A stretch of 64,000 nt of DNA from an uncultured Armatimonadota bacterium (lineage in GTDB: Bacteria; Armatimonadota; Fimbriimonadia; Fimbriimonadales; Fimbriimonadaceae), in assembly GCA_903927025.1 (NCBI GenBank), contig CAIYLG010000007.1, forward strand, positions 1 through 64,000. Direction: 5' to 3'. Numbering within the stretch: position 1 is the first letter of the stretch; each line of letters starts with the position of its first letter. Position numbers and translations under genes: made by a program. Under the pieces are notes generated by a model that saw only the letters and a list, made by a program, of their open reading frames with translations, did no database searches and was not told where the DNA came from. Below are positions 51,999 through 61,612 of this stretch, in pieces.

Positions 51999-52579
51999 GC
52001 TCCGCCGCCATTCGATCAACCACTCTCGCTGACGCGCTGATTCCTGGAACCGGGGTCGCTCGCGACCTTCTGCTTACGGTGGGAGGCACCGCCCTCACTG
52101 CGGCTGCAGCCCAAGTTACCATTCCTTGGCATCCGGTTCCGTTCACTCTCCAAACGCTTTCTGTGATGCTGTGCGGCCTTTCTTTAGGCTGGCGGCGAGG
52201 TGGCCTAAGTCAACTCCTCTATCTCGCGGCGGGTGCGGCTGGCGTCCCGGTCTTTGCGAGTTTTTCTGCTGGGTTCCATGTGTTTGGCGGGGCCACTGCC
52301 GGCTATCTGATCACCTATCCGTTTGTTGCCGCTCTTCTTGGATGGCTGGCGGAGAAGAACTGGACCAAGTCGATCTTGGGCACGGCAGCAGCAATGGTCA
52401 TCGGCGACGGGATCATCCTGCTGTGCGGAGCATCCTGGCTCTCTATGTTCATTGGATGGAAAGGGGCAATCCAACACGGCATCGCGCCCTTTGTGGTGGC
52501 AGAGATTGTCAAGGCCGCAGTGGTCACCGGGCTACTTCCGAGCGTCTGGAAAGTCACCCGAGACAGCGGCGCTATCTGA
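51995..52579 (+). CDS. bioY: BioY-family biotin transporter S component
   Basis: A 194-residue membrane protein with about six helices. The characteristic VPFTLQTLSVMLCGLSLG and YLAAGAAGVPVFASFSAG blocks near residues 45-95 define BioY. It captures biotin and works alone or with an ECF energising module, whose genes are not seen here. Translation is probably coupled to dedA. Its end overlaps the convergent DUF1460 gene by 8 bases. Confidence 0.93.
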   Translation: MSSAAIRSTTLADALIPGTGVARDLLLTVGGTALTAAAAQVTIPWHPVPFTLQTLSVMLCGLSLGWRRGGLSQLLYLAAGAAGVPVFASFSAGFHVFGGATAGYLITYPFVAALLGWLAEKNWTKSILGTAAAMVIGDGIILLCGASWLSMFIGWKGAIQHGIAPFVVAEIVKAAVVTGLLPSVWKVTRDSGAI

Positions 52580-53474
52580 CTTCAAGTGGGCGGGCGATCA
52601 TCACGCCCGTCAGTTTGGAAGACCAGTTGAGGCACTTGCTGATCTGAGGCTCGACTGTAACCTTCATTCTGGATCGGGCCGATGATGCATCCATAAAGTG
52701 AACGATGCCGTCTTCGTCCTTGATGCAGAGGCCGGTGTGGGCGATGTCGATGCCCGTCTGCGATGTGGTGACGCCAACGATATCGCCTGTCTTTAGAAGC
52801 GGCTCTGCCGCTTCCAGCTTCTCCATGGGAACGTACTTCATCGACCGAGCGTTGATGGCGTCCTCTGTGAGCTTGATGTCCTGCACTAGATCCGGGTGGC
52901 TGGCAAGCTGGCGGTAGTTCTCTGGGTGCTCGCTCATGATTCCAACCTTTTGAGTGAAAGGTTCGGCACCGGGCAGACTTGGTGTCAGCACCTTGACCAC
53001 GCCCTTCATCTGGTTGTCGTGGAACCAATCTGTCGTGTAGTGAAGCCTTGTGGTGAAGTCACCCATGTTCCCACCTCTATAGCGAGTGGTTCGGACCTCG
53101 GCCAGCAGGTCCTCTGGAGCAGAGAGCCCCTTTTTGATCACGCGCGCTATGTCGAGTGAGTCTTCAAAAAAAGTGACGCAGTCTAACCCTTTTAGGTTGA
53201 TCGTGCAGTATTCGACGTCTTTGGACAATTCCAGGGTGAAGCCGACATAGGGCGTGCCCCGCAGCTCTAGGGCCACTTTACCAATGACTTCTCCGATAGG
53301 CAGCCGAATCCAGTTCTCGGCGGAAGCCTTGCCCATGATGTGAGCAAACACGTCTTGGCCATCAAACCGTTTGAACTGCTCTTGGGCTGCGCTTGGAAGT
53401 AAGGCGAGACTTCCCGGTACGAGGAGGCCGATTCCGGCTGATCCGATGGATTGGAGGAAGGTCCTTCTCGTCAC
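52572..53474 (-). CDS. DUF1460 NlpC/P60-like amidase, exported
   Basis: A 300-residue protein. The signal region MTRRTFLQSIGSAGIGLLVPG contains twin arginines, so Tat export is possible. The catalytic pattern of the family is visible: Cys in GLDCVTFFEDSLD and His in DIAHTGLCI. Known members are N-acetylmuramoyl-L-alanine amidase-like peptidoglycan enzymes. The GTG start overlaps the stop of the upstream transglutaminase gene by four bases, suggesting joint envelope function. Confidence 0.85.
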   Translation of the reverse strand: MTRRTFLQSIGSAGIGLLVPGSLALLPSAAQEQFKRFDGQDVFAHIMGKASAENWIRLPIGEVIGKVALELRGTPYVGFTLELSKDVEYCTINLKGLDCVTFFEDSLDIARVIKKGLSAPEDLLAEVRTTRYRGGNMGDFTTRLHYTTDWFHDNQMKGVVKVLTPSLPGAEPFTQKVGIMSEHPENYRQLASHPDLVQDIKLTEDAINARSMKYVPMEKLEAAEPLLKTGDIVGVTTSQTGIDIAHTGLCIKDEDGIVHFMDASSARSRMKVTVEPQISKCLNWSSKLTGVMIARPLEVR

Positions 53475-54337
53475 TCCGATGCACCCACCACATCCAGACG
53501 GTCCACGTTGACGGAGACCTTCAGCATCGTGGCAGGGGTTCCGACATAGATCCCTCTGGTTGGGGAAACATCGGTGTAATCACGGCCGGTGTGAACGGCG
53601 ACGTACCGATCGTTGACGAGCAGGTCGTTGGTGGGGTCGACACCCAGCCATTGCCCGTTGGGGAGCATGCACTCCAGCCACGCGTGGGTGGCCTGTTCGC
53701 CGCGCATTCCGTCGACGCCGCCCACGAACAGATATCCGCTAACGTATCGGGCAGGGATTCCTTGGGATCGGCAGCAGGCGATCATCAGGTGGGCGAAATC
53801 TTGACAGACTCCGGCTCGCAGGGAGAGGACTTCGTCGAGCTTGCTGTGAACGTGCGTGGCATCTGGGTCGTACGACAGTTCCTGATTGAGCCAATGGGCC
53901 AGATTAAGGAGGAAATCCACGACCGACCCGTTCGAAATATCTCGAACATGTCGAGCAATGTGGGGCACCTCGTCATGGAGGGTGACGTAGGGGCTTTCCG
54001 CAAGGTACTCAGCCTGGTCTTGACTCTTGGTTGGGGAGTATTCGTCCCAGTCAGGATTCAAGAGGTTGAGTCCCTCGAAGGGGTTTTGCAGGTGCGTCTC
54101 GACAACGGCTTCTGCCACGATTTCGAGGCTGGGATGCGGCGCTCGCACCCCGAAGTAGTTGACGGTGCCGCCAGGCTCTAAATAGGAGAACACCTTGCAC
54201 GGGGGGCTCACGGTGAGGTCGAACCGAAGGCAAGCCTGGGTCTCATCCGTAAGAGGCATCAGACGCACCTCGTTATGGCTTTCGATGCTTGGCATCGAAT
54301 AGCGATAAAGGGTGCGGTGGGTCGCCTTCAGGATCAT
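53471..54337 (-). CDS. transglutaminase-like cysteine protease-fold protein
   Basis: A 288-residue protein. The N-terminal beta domain (LKATHRTLYRYSMP, SHNEVRLMP) is the Transglut_N region, and the core has a Cys-His-Asp triad in AGVCQDFAHL, THAWLE and DPTND. No clear signal peptide is visible. Relatives act as proteases or amide-bond enzymes, often near circularly permuted ATP-grasp genes, which are absent here. The start is ATG at 54337; it is coupled to the DUF1460 gene. Confidence 0.9.
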   Translation of the reverse strand: MILKATHRTLYRYSMPSIESHNEVRLMPLTDETQACLRFDLTVSPPCKVFSYLEPGGTVNYFGVRAPHPSLEIVAEAVVETHLQNPFEGLNLLNPDWDEYSPTKSQDQAEYLAESPYVTLHDEVPHIARHVRDISNGSVVDFLLNLAHWLNQELSYDPDATHVHSKLDEVLSLRAGVCQDFAHLMIACCRSQGIPARYVSGYLFVGGVDGMRGEQATHAWLECMLPNGQWLGVDPTNDLLVNDRYVAVHTGRDYTDVSPTRGIYVGTPATMLKVSVNVDRLDVVGASE

Positions 54338-54434
54338 GAGTGCATGTACTGACGAATCACAAAGCGGAACGGCGCGCGTGCGTCGCTATTCCTCTCAATC
54401 TAGACTCTCGGCGACCCTGCCGCAAGTCACTATT

Positions 54435-55706
54435 CTAGGAAATGCGGTCAGTTCCCAAATAAGGTCGAAGTGCCTCTGGCACCAGAATCGAACCGTCTGG
54501 CTGCTGAAAGGTTTCCAGGATGGCCGAGAACAGACGAGGGCAGGCAAGCCCTGAGCCGTTTAGGATGTGGACGAACTCAGGCTTATCTCCCTGCGCACGT
54601 CGGAATCGAATGTTGGCTCTCCTTGCCTGATACGCCTCAAAGTTCGTACAGCTGGAAATCTCTAAGTATCGACCGACTCCGGGCGACCATAGTTCCACGT
54701 CGTAGCACTTTGCTCCCTTTGCGCCGATGTCTCCTGCGCAGAGTTCGAGAATTCGATAATGCAGCCCAAGCGCTCTGAGCACACTTTCAGCATCGGCCAC
54801 CAGGCTCTCGAGCTCGTCGTAGCTATCTTCTGGCTTTGTGAACTTCACCATTTCGACCTTATCGAACTGATGAATTCTTAAGACTCCTCGGGTGTCCTTG
54901 CCAGCGGCTCCTGCTTCTCGGCGGAAGCACCCACTGTAGCCGGCAAGCTTTAGCGTGAGCTGCTCACCGTTGAGGATCTCGTCTCGATAGAGGTTGGTGA
55001 CCGGGACTTCTGCGGTTGGGATCAGATAGAGATCATCATCGGCTTTGTACAGGTCCTCTTCAAACTTGGGAAGGTTTCCGGTGCCAATGAGGCTTGCCCG
55101 GTTCACGAGGTAGGGCGGATAGACCTCGTAGTAACCGTTCTTCGACGTTTGATGGTCTATCATGAAGGAGAACAGCGAGCGCTGAAGGCGAGCGCCGAGA
55201 CCGGTATATAGGGCGAATCCGCTTCCGGAAATCTTTGCGGCCCTTGGAAGATCTAGAAGTCCAAGGCGCTCCGCGACATCCCAGTGCGGCTGAGGCTGCT
55301 CGGCGAATTCGGGCTTTTCGCCCCAAGTTCGCACAACCACGTTGTCATTTTCATCCTTGCCGTTCGGGATCGAGTCGTGGGGCAGGTTGGGGAAATCTAG
55401 TTCTATGTCTCGCAGACGGGCATCGAGATCGCGTTGACGGCCTTCGCCAGCGGAGATGGCTTCCTTCAAATCTTTGGTCTGGGCTTTGGCGGCTTCCGCT
55501 TCTTCCTTTTTGCCCTGGCCCATCAGCATTCCGATGGATTTGCTGATGCGGTTCATCTCAGCCTGCTTTTCCTGGAGTTCGGTCTGAACCTGACGACGTT
55601 CTAAATCGACGCTCAAAAAGGCGTCGATCGGCGCTTCAAGTCCCTTCCGCGCAATGCCCGATCGGACGAGGTCAGGATGGTTGCGGATTAAATCTCGATC
55701 CAACAT
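54435..55706 (-). CDS. serS: seryl-tRNA synthetase
   Basis: A 423-residue class II synthetase that charges tRNA-Ser (and tRNA-Sec where present). The N-terminal long antiparallel coiled coil (about 25-110, [18 protein letters not shown] ...) is followed by the catalytic core with motif 2 [23 protein letters not shown] and motif 3 near [17 protein letters not shown] chose the ATG at 55706; no purine-rich ribosome-binding site precedes it. The frame is open to 55766. Confidence 0.96.
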   Translation of the reverse strand: MLDRDLIRNHPDLVRSGIARKGLEAPIDAFLSVDLERRQVQTELQEKQAEMNRISKSIGMLMGQGKKEEAEAAKAQTKDLKEAISAGEGRQRDLDARLRDIELDFPNLPHDSIPNGKDENDNVVVRTWGEKPEFAEQPQPHWDVAERLGLLDLPRAAKISGSGFALYTGLGARLQRSLFSFMIDHQTSKNGYYEVYPPYLVNRASLIGTGNLPKFEEDLYKADDDLYLIPTAEVPVTNLYRDEILNGEQLTLKLAGYSGCFRREAGAAGKDTRGVLRIHQFDKVEMVKFTKPEDSYDELESLVADAESVLRALGLHYRILELCAGDIGAKGAKCYDVELWSPGVGRYLEISSCTNFEAYQARRANIRFRRAQGDKPEFVHILNGSGLACPRLFSAILETFQQPDGSILVPEALRPYLGTDRIS

Positions 55707-55879
55707 AAAAAGGGAGGATACCGGGCATTCTGATGGTGCCGCGCCCCAACTCGGGGGATTGCCCATTAACTATCTGATCGCGAGTCCCATTTTTCGGGCA
55801 CTCTTTGCGCAACAAACCCGTATATCAGGGGTTATCCGAATTTTTAGCATCAAACCAGACGGTTTTCGCGTCTTGAATC

Positions 55880-55900
55880 CCCTTTAATGAAGGGTTTTTT
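55880..55900 (+). terminator. terminator-like hairpin upstream of the SLH porin promoter
   Basis: CCCTT (55880-55884) and AAGGG (55890-55894) enclose TAATG, followed by six T. The stem is only five base pairs, and no plus-strand gene ends nearby. It may simply insulate the promoter that begins 10 bases later. Confidence 0.4.
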
Positions 55901-55910
55901 GCGCAAAACC

Positions 55911-55939
55911 TTGCAGGTTTCGCTATTGTTCGTCATAAT
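55911..55939 (+). promoter_or_regulatory. sigma-70-type promoter and long leader of the SLH porin gene
   Basis: TTGCAG (55911-55916), a 17-base spacer and CATAAT (55934-55939). The predicted start is near 55946, giving a leader of about 175 nt. The leader contains several possible hairpins and ends with AAGGAG ahead of the ATG at 56121. A long structured leader is common on highly expressed envelope genes. Confidence 0.55.
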
Positions 55940-56120
55940 TCAGATTGGTCTGATCTTCGGATTAGGCCGGACCGACGCAGGATGCTAGGACCGAGCTGAC
56001 CAAGCCAAAAGGTTGGAGCTCATAGGAAACTCAAGGAAAGTTGTGGGTTTCTGCCTCACGGAGGGGCCAGCAAGGTCAGTGACCTGTGTCGAAAACACAA
56101 AGAAGGAGCACTGACAAAAT

Positions 56121-58046
56121 ATGAAGCGAACTCTAAAGTACGCTCTCTCCGCAGTCCTGACGGCCGCAATCGTAATGCCGGCCCTCGCAACGGACAATTT
56201 CCCGGACGTTCCGGATAATCACTGGGCATTTGAAGCCCTTCAGCGACTCAAGAAGGACGGCCTTCTGGTTGGCTATCCCGACGGTCTTTTCCGCGGCAAC
56301 CGACCAGCATCCCGATACGAGCTCGCAGTTGCAATCCACGCCTGCTACACGAACCTCAAGAGCGTCACCGACGGTCTTGATTCGCAGATCAAGGCTCTGA
56401 GCGACAAGCTCAACGGCGTTGCCACCACCGCTGACGTGCAGAACCTGCGCGACGCGATGACTGCACTTCAGAACGAAGTCAACGGCATGAAGAGCTACGG
56501 CGATGACATCGCTCAGCTCAAGAAGCTGGCTGCAACGTTCGAGAAGGAACTCCAGTCCCTGGGTGTGGACGTTGAAGCCCTTAAGAAGGACCTCGGCGAC
56601 CTCGCTGACCGAGTCAAGAAACTGGAAGCTAAGAAGCCGACTGTCAACATCAGCGGCGACGTTAACCTCCTTATGATCGGCGGCAACAGCCGAAGCGGAA
56701 ACTTCGGTATCGACCAGGACGGCAAGCTGAACGGCGTCAACCCTGTAACTAAGGGCGTCGCTGGTCTCACCACCGACCTCAGCACGCTTGAAGAGGGCGC
56801 ATTCACCTTCTCCAGCACCAACACTGAAGGACCGAAGTGGAAGGGCACGCTCGTGGTTGGCAACATCCTCGACACCTTCGGCGGACAGAACAACCTGTCA
56901 TCCGGCAAGCCTTATGTAAACGGTGGCACCAGCGTTTACCTCCAGGACTTCTCAGTCAAGTTCGATTCGAGCATCGTTGGCCTCGGCTTCAACGCTGAAC
57001 TCGGACGAGTTGGCTACAAAGTCTCCCCATACATCCTTCAGAGACTCGACACCACGTCGTACTTCTCGAACGAGCGATGGGATGACGGCCTGTATCGCTT
57101 CGACGGTGGAATCCTCGGATTCAACTTCGGAACGACCAAGCTCAACGTCTTTGGTGGCAACAACGATAACATCACTGCAACAAGCGGTATGCCAATCAAC
57201 ACATTCACCACGGGCCCTGTCAACGGCGCCTTCGGTGGCATTGGCACTCTCCAGATCGATCGAACGCTGGGCGTGAACCTCACGACCCCGCTCACTTCGA
57301 ACGGTTCGTTGAACCTCGCTTACCTGTGGCTCGATGGCCTGACACCGCTTGCGATTGGCGCCAACACCGCCAACCGACTCGCAGTCTACGGCGGCGACCT
57401 GAACTTCACGTTCGGCAAGTTCAATGTTTCGGGCGGCTACTCCAAGTCTGACCTGGACAACAACACTTCCAACGTCAACAACCAGGACGATGCTGCTTGG
57501 AACGCCAAGATCGGTTACTCCACCCACAAGTGGGGCCTCACCGGCGGCTACCGAGAAGTAGATGCCAACTACCTCGCTCCAGGAGACTGGGGTCGATTGG
57601 GCGTTCAGCGAGATCCAACCAACATCAAGGGTTGGCAGGTTGATGGTCACTATAACCTCACCCACAAGCTGAAGCTCACTGCTTCCGGCGAGTTCGACAA
57701 GGGTCTCAGCGATGCATACCCAACGTCTGGCTTCAACACCGGCAGCAAGATCAACACCTACACAGTCGGACTGGCTTACCAGGTCAACCCCAACCTCAGC
57801 TTGAGCGTTGGATACGAAGACACTGAGTTCATCAGCCTCGACCCATCCGTAGTAACCACCAGCCTCAACACTGATGCAAGCTACAAGTGGACGACGTTCG
57901 GAATCGGCTACGGCCTCTCCGACACGGCTAAGCTCACGATCCAGTACCAGGTCTCCGACGTTTCGAACGAGTACCAGGTAACTGCAGGCGGCGGCGGCCG
58001 GTTCACCGGCGGTCTTCTGACCACCCAGCTCAGCATCAAGTTCTAA
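56121..58046 (+). CDS. SLH-domain outer-membrane porin (OmpM-like)
   Basis: A 641-residue protein in three parts. A signal peptide (MKRTLKYALSAVLTAAIVMP, cleaved after ALA) is followed by one SLH domain (about 27-75: FPDVPDNHWAFEALQRL ... YPDGLFRGNRPASRYELA) and a coiled coil (about 80-175 with heptads such as LKKLAATFEKELQSL). A Gly/Asn-rich beta-barrel then runs from about 180 to the end, finishing with aromatic F in QLSIKF. This is the architecture of OmpM-type porins that tether the outer membrane to peptidoglycan. Codon usage is strongly biased (AAG, CTC, ACC), fitting high expression. Confidence 0.92.
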   Translation: MKRTLKYALSAVLTAAIVMPALATDNFPDVPDNHWAFEALQRLKKDGLLVGYPDGLFRGNRPASRYELAVAIHACYTNLKSVTDGLDSQIKALSDKLNGVATTADVQNLRDAMTALQNEVNGMKSYGDDIAQLKKLAATFEKELQSLGVDVEALKKDLGDLADRVKKLEAKKPTVNISGDVNLLMIGGNSRSGNFGIDQDGKLNGVNPVTKGVAGLTTDLSTLEEGAFTFSSTNTEGPKWKGTLVVGNILDTFGGQNNLSSGKPYVNGGTSVYLQDFSVKFDSSIVGLGFNAELGRVGYKVSPYILQRLDTTSYFSNERWDDGLYRFDGGILGFNFGTTKLNVFGGNNDNITATSGMPINTFTTGPVNGAFGGIGTLQIDRTLGVNLTTPLTSNGSLNLAYLWLDGLTPLAIGANTANRLAVYGGDLNFTFGKFNVSGGYSKSDLDNNTSNVNNQDDAAWNAKIGYSTHKWGLTGGYREVDANYLAPGDWGRLGVQRDPTNIKGWQVDGHYNLTHKLKLTASGEFDKGLSDAYPTSGFNTGSKINTYTVGLAYQVNPNLSLSVGYEDTEFISLDPSVVTTSLNTDASYKWTTFGIGYGLSDTAKLTIQYQVSDVSNEYQVTAGGGGRFTGGLLTTQLSIKF

Positions 58047-58070
58047 TCGCGGAACTTAGTGCAAGCTCAA

Positions 58071-58104
58071 ACGGGGCTCGGCTGAAAAGCCGAGCCCCGT
58101 TTTG
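58071..58104 (+). terminator. strong intrinsic terminator after the SLH porin gene
   Basis: A 13-bp perfect GC-rich stem (ACGGGGCTCGGCT, 58071-58083, with 58088-58100) with a GAAA tetraloop, followed by TTTTGTTGTT. It lies 25 bases after the stop codon. Confidence 0.9.
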
Positions 58105-58361
58105 TTGTTGGAGCGGACGTGATGTCCCCTTTATATCTGAGGCAGACTCGCAAAAGCACCGAAGACTTTTCGGTGGCTTAACCCGTTTTCCTATCGAAAT
58201 TCGGCGGTTTGTAGGTATACCGACCAAAGCAGTCGATCTCGCCTGGAGGGTTTTGCCCATTGGAGCGGAATCTGGCTGTGACTGCCGTCGATACGAACCA
58301 GCCTAGAACTGACAGGGTGCCCTACCCCTTCGCGGCAGACTGTGCTCAATGAGGAATTCGC

Positions 58362-58922
58362 ATGCTTAGATCCCGCCACTTGCTCACTTCAATTATCTGT
58401 TTGGCCGTCGGCGCCAGCGCGGCTCTCCCTGCCCTTGCCCAGCAGCAGCGCGTGAGTCCACCAGACATCGCCGGAACCGTCGTCGATGGAAATCGGGTCA
58501 CGATCTACTACAGTCGTCCGTTCTCCAAGGACCCAAAAACCGGTGAGAAGCGGAAGATCTGGGGCGGACTTGTCCCTTACGGGAAGGTTTGGCGCACTGG
58601 TGCCAACGAGGCCACGCTTCTGGTCACTCAGCAGCCCATCACTCTTGGCAGCCAAACAATCCCTGCCGGCGCTCACACCCTCTTTGTGATTCCAGAAGAG
58701 GACGGCAAGGCGCAGCTTATCGTCAACAACCAGATCGGCCAGTGGGGTCTAACCTACGATGAGAAGCAGGATGTGGCGCGCGTGCCATTGACCAAAGAAG
58801 CTCTCACCGCATCCGTGGACCAGTTCACAATGGCTGTTGCGCGCAATGCTGGCGGCGGCGGAGTGATCAAGCTGATGTGGGAAAACACCCAATACAGCGT
58901 GCCGTTCACGGTCAACAAGTAG
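58362..58922 (+). CDS. DUF2911 exported protein
   Basis: A 186-residue protein with a signal peptide ending ALA (about 27). The domain (SPPDIAGTVVDGNRVTIYYSRPF, WRTGANEATLLVT, AGAHTLFVIPEED) matches the DUF2911 pattern. The role of the family is unknown. GAGG is 7 bases before the ATG at 58362. The following deacetylase gene starts 9 bases after its stop. Confidence 0.88.
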   Translation: MLRSRHLLTSIICLAVGASAALPALAQQQRVSPPDIAGTVVDGNRVTIYYSRPFSKDPKTGEKRKIWGGLVPYGKVWRTGANEATLLVTQQPITLGSQTIPAGAHTLFVIPEEDGKAQLIVNNQIGQWGLTYDEKQDVARVPLTKEALTASVDQFTMAVARNAGGGGVIKLMWENTQYSVPFTVNK

Positions 58923-58930
58923 CGCCTCTT

Positions 58931-61450
58931 ATGCCCCCCGAGGATCTCGAATCGGCTGGGTCCCGGCTTTCTCGCCGGGACCTTTTGGCCAAGTCAGGAC
59001 TTCTTCTTGCAGGGTCGATTTTAACGGATGCCTTCGTCTTTCCCGCTTTAGCGGGCTCGAAGACGGTCGCATCTTCCGACATTCTTGAGGAAATAAAGCG
59101 CTTCCAAACGATGGGAAGCGTGTTGTACGTTGCCGCCCATCCGGACGACGAGAACACAGAACTCATCGCCTACTTTGCCCGGGGTCTAAACTACCGGATG
59201 GCCTATCTTTCCCTCACGCGGGGCGACGGTGGGCAGAACGTGCTTGGTGGAGAGATCGGCGCTGACTTGGGGGCGATTCGAACGCAGGAACTCCTTGCGG
59301 CGAGGCGACTGGATGGGGGGCGTCAATTCTTCACCCGAGCTCTCGACTTTGGGTTCTCCAAGGACTTTCGCAAGACGCTGACGATTTGGGATCGCCAGCA
59401 GGTGCTCGCCGACATCGTTCGCGTCATCCGCACCTTCCGGCCGGACGTCATGATCACGCGGTTCGCCCCGGAACCTAGCGGAACCCATGGCCACCACACC
59501 GCGTCTGCGGTGCTGGCAGTGGAAGCGTTCAAGCTGGCGGGAGACCCAAATGCCTTCCCGGACCAGCTCAAAGATCTATCTCCCTGGCAGCCGAAGCGTA
59601 TTGTTCAAAATGGTGGTGCAGGGGCTGATTCTCCTTCCCTTGAAATCGGAGGTCTTGATCCTGTCTTGGGAGTTTCTTATTCCGAGATTGCCGGTCGTAG
59701 CCGAGGAATGCACCAAAGCCAATTTGGAACCAGTGGCTTTATCGGGGGCAGAGGCGGTTCGAGACGAGAGGCGTTTCGCCTGCTGGGTGGAGACCCAGCC
59801 ACCAAAGATATTTTCGAAGGTGTTGAGCTCACTTGGGCACGCGTCGGTACGGGTGGAGAGGAGATTGCCACCCTGGCGGCCAAGCTGGTCTCCGGGTTCA
59901 CCGAAGCCCAGCCGGAGGCCAGCCTGCCGCTGCTCCTGGAGATTCGCAGCAAAGTCACCTCGCTCCCAACGAGCCCTCTCGTTAGTGAAAAGCTCAAGAG
60001 CCTGGATCTTCTCATTCAGCACTGCCTTGGACTCGTGGTGGAGACTTCGATTCTCGAAGCCGAGGTCGTTCCCGGAGAGAAGCTTCGGCTCCAGCACTCC
60101 GTTCGGTTGTCATCGACCTATCCAGTCCGCTGGCTTGGTGTGCACTATCCCGCAACAGGAGGCAAGCTGGGCAAATCCGTCGAATTGCATCGGGGTCAAC
60201 AGGCAAGTCGCGAGGACACTCCAGTTTTGCCTCCTAGTACACCTCTGAGCCAGCCTTACTGGCTTAGAAACGAGGCGGCCGCAGGAATGTTCCGGGTCGA
60301 CAATCCGAGAGACATCGGCCTGCCGGAGAATCCCCCTGCATTCCCCGTCATCTACGAGTTTGTAGTGAATGGTCAAGCGATCAGCATCACCACCGAGCCA
60401 GTACAGCGGATGGCACAGGCTGGTGGGGTCAAGGCGACGCGAAGGCTCGAGGTCATTGCTCCGGTTTCGATCTTGCCGTCCACCACCGTTGAACTATTTG
60501 CCCCGAGCGCGTCGAAGACAGTCACGATTGCCGTTACGGCGGCTCGTTCAGGCGCCAAAGGTGTTTTGGGGCTGGACGTGCCGGCTGGATGGTCGGTGAC
60601 TCCAACGAAGAGAGCTTTCGAACTCAAGTCCGCGGGTGACAAGCTGAAATTCGAGTTCACGGTCCATGCGCCGGCAAAATCCGAAGTGGGAGTGATTTCG
60701 GCCCATGCCCTCGTGAATGGTAAGAGTTACGGCGTTGAGCGGAAGACGATTGAGTGCCCGCATATTCCCACCCTGCTGCTCCAGCCCAAGGCGACGTTCA
60801 AAGCAGTGGCGCTCAACTGTGAAGTGACGGCCATGAAGGTCGGTTATCTGCCTGGGGCAGGTGACAGCGTCGCGGCGGCCCTCACCGAAATGGGATGCGC
60901 CGTCACGCAACTGTCTGGTGCGGACTTGGTGCTGGATAGATTGAAGGATTTCGATGCGGTGGTGGTCGGAGTAAGAGCGTTCAATGTTCGCGCGGACCTT
61001 TCTGAGCAGACGTCCGACGCCTTGGCCGCTTTTGCCGAGCAAGGTGGAACCGTCGTGATCCAGTACACCCGGCCCGAGGGGCTCAAGGCTAAGCTGTTCC
61101 CGTATCGGCTGCAGCTTTCGACCCTGCGCATCACTGACGAACATTCGACGATGACGGTTCTGAGTCCCGACCATCCCGCCTTCAACAAGCCGAACAGAAT
61201 CACCCAGGCAGATTTCGAAGGTTGGGTTCAAGAGCGCGGTACGTACTTTGCGAGCGAATGGGACGCGCACTTTGCGCCGCTTCTTGCCAGTTCCGATGCT
61301 GGGGAGTCGCCCCTCAAGGGTTCGCTTCTCGTTGCTCCGTATGGAAAGGGAACCCTCGTCTACACGGGGTTGACATTCTTCCGCCAGCTTCCCGCCGGGG
61401 TTCCTGGCGCCTACCGGCTGTTTGCCAACCTTGTGTCGCTTGGCCGATGA
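58931..61450 (+). CDS. exported PIG-L-family deacetylase with a long C-terminal extension
   Basis: An 839-residue protein. A twin-arginine-like signal (SRRDLLAKSGLLLAGSIL) is followed by a PIG-L domain with zinc motifs AHPDDEN (about 68-74) and HGHH (about 190). PIG-L enzymes deacetylate N-acetylglucosamine conjugates. The C-terminal 500 residues contain beta-sandwich segments (GVLGLDVPAGWSVTP, NPCG-type domain) and a class I glutamine-amidotransferase-like end (DFDAVVVGVRAFNVR). The length is about three times that of a minimal PIG-L enzyme. I chose ATG at 58931 over 58877. It heads a compact run with a transporter. Confidence 0.88.
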   Translation: MPPEDLESAGSRLSRRDLLAKSGLLLAGSILTDAFVFPALAGSKTVASSDILEEIKRFQTMGSVLYVAAHPDDENTELIAYFARGLNYRMAYLSLTRGDGGQNVLGGEIGADLGAIRTQELLAARRLDGGRQFFTRALDFGFSKDFRKTLTIWDRQQVLADIVRVIRTFRPDVMITRFAPEPSGTHGHHTASAVLAVEAFKLAGDPNAFPDQLKDLSPWQPKRIVQNGGAGADSPSLEIGGLDPVLGVSYSEIAGRSRGMHQSQFGTSGFIGGRGGSRREAFRLLGGDPATKDIFEGVELTWARVGTGGEEIATLAAKLVSGFTEAQPEASLPLLLEIRSKVTSLPTSPLVSEKLKSLDLLIQHCLGLVVETSILEAEVVPGEKLRLQHSVRLSSTYPVRWLGVHYPATGGKLGKSVELHRGQQASREDTPVLPPSTPLSQPYWLRNEAAAGMFRVDNPRDIGLPENPPAFPVIYEFVVNGQAISITTEPVQRMAQAGGVKATRRLEVIAPVSILPSTTVELFAPSASKTVTIAVTAARSGAKGVLGLDVPAGWSVTPTKRAFELKSAGDKLKFEFTVHAPAKSEVGVISAHALVNGKSYGVERKTIECPHIPTLLLQPKATFKAVALNCEVTAMKVGYLPGAGDSVAAALTEMGCAVTQLSGADLVLDRLKDFDAVVVGVRAFNVRADLSEQTSDALAAFAEQGGTVVIQYTRPEGLKAKLFPYRLQLSTLRITDEHSTMTVLSPDHPAFNKPNRITQADFEGWVQERGTYFASEWDAHFAPLLASSDAGESPLKGSLLVAPYGKGTLVYTGLTFFRQLPAGVPGAYRLFANLVSLGR

Positions 61451-61462
61451 GCCCAGAAGTCA

Positions 61463-61612
61463 ATGAGTTCGCCTGGGCCTATTTTGGAAACTGAAGAAGA
61501 AACAACCGGACTGCCCGCGTTTCCAACATGGCGCGGAGTTTATGTCTTCGTGGTCGCTTTCTTCTTGGTTGTTCTGACGCTGCTGCTTCTCCTTGAGAGG
61601 GCATTCGCATGA
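61463..61612 (+). CDS. small 49-residue single-helix membrane protein
   Basis: ATG 61463 to TGA 61610-61612. A polar N-terminus rich in Glu and Pro (ETEEETTGLP) is followed by one hydrophobic helix (VYVFVVAFFLVVLTLLLLL) and the end ERAFA. Its stop overlaps the symporter ATG by four bases (ATGA). It begins 13 bases after the deacetylase stop. The position and topology suggest a small subunit or stabiliser of the symporter; this is an inference. Confidence 0.65.
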   Translation: MSSPGPILETEEETTGLPAFPTWRGVYVFVVAFFLVVLTLLLLLERAFA

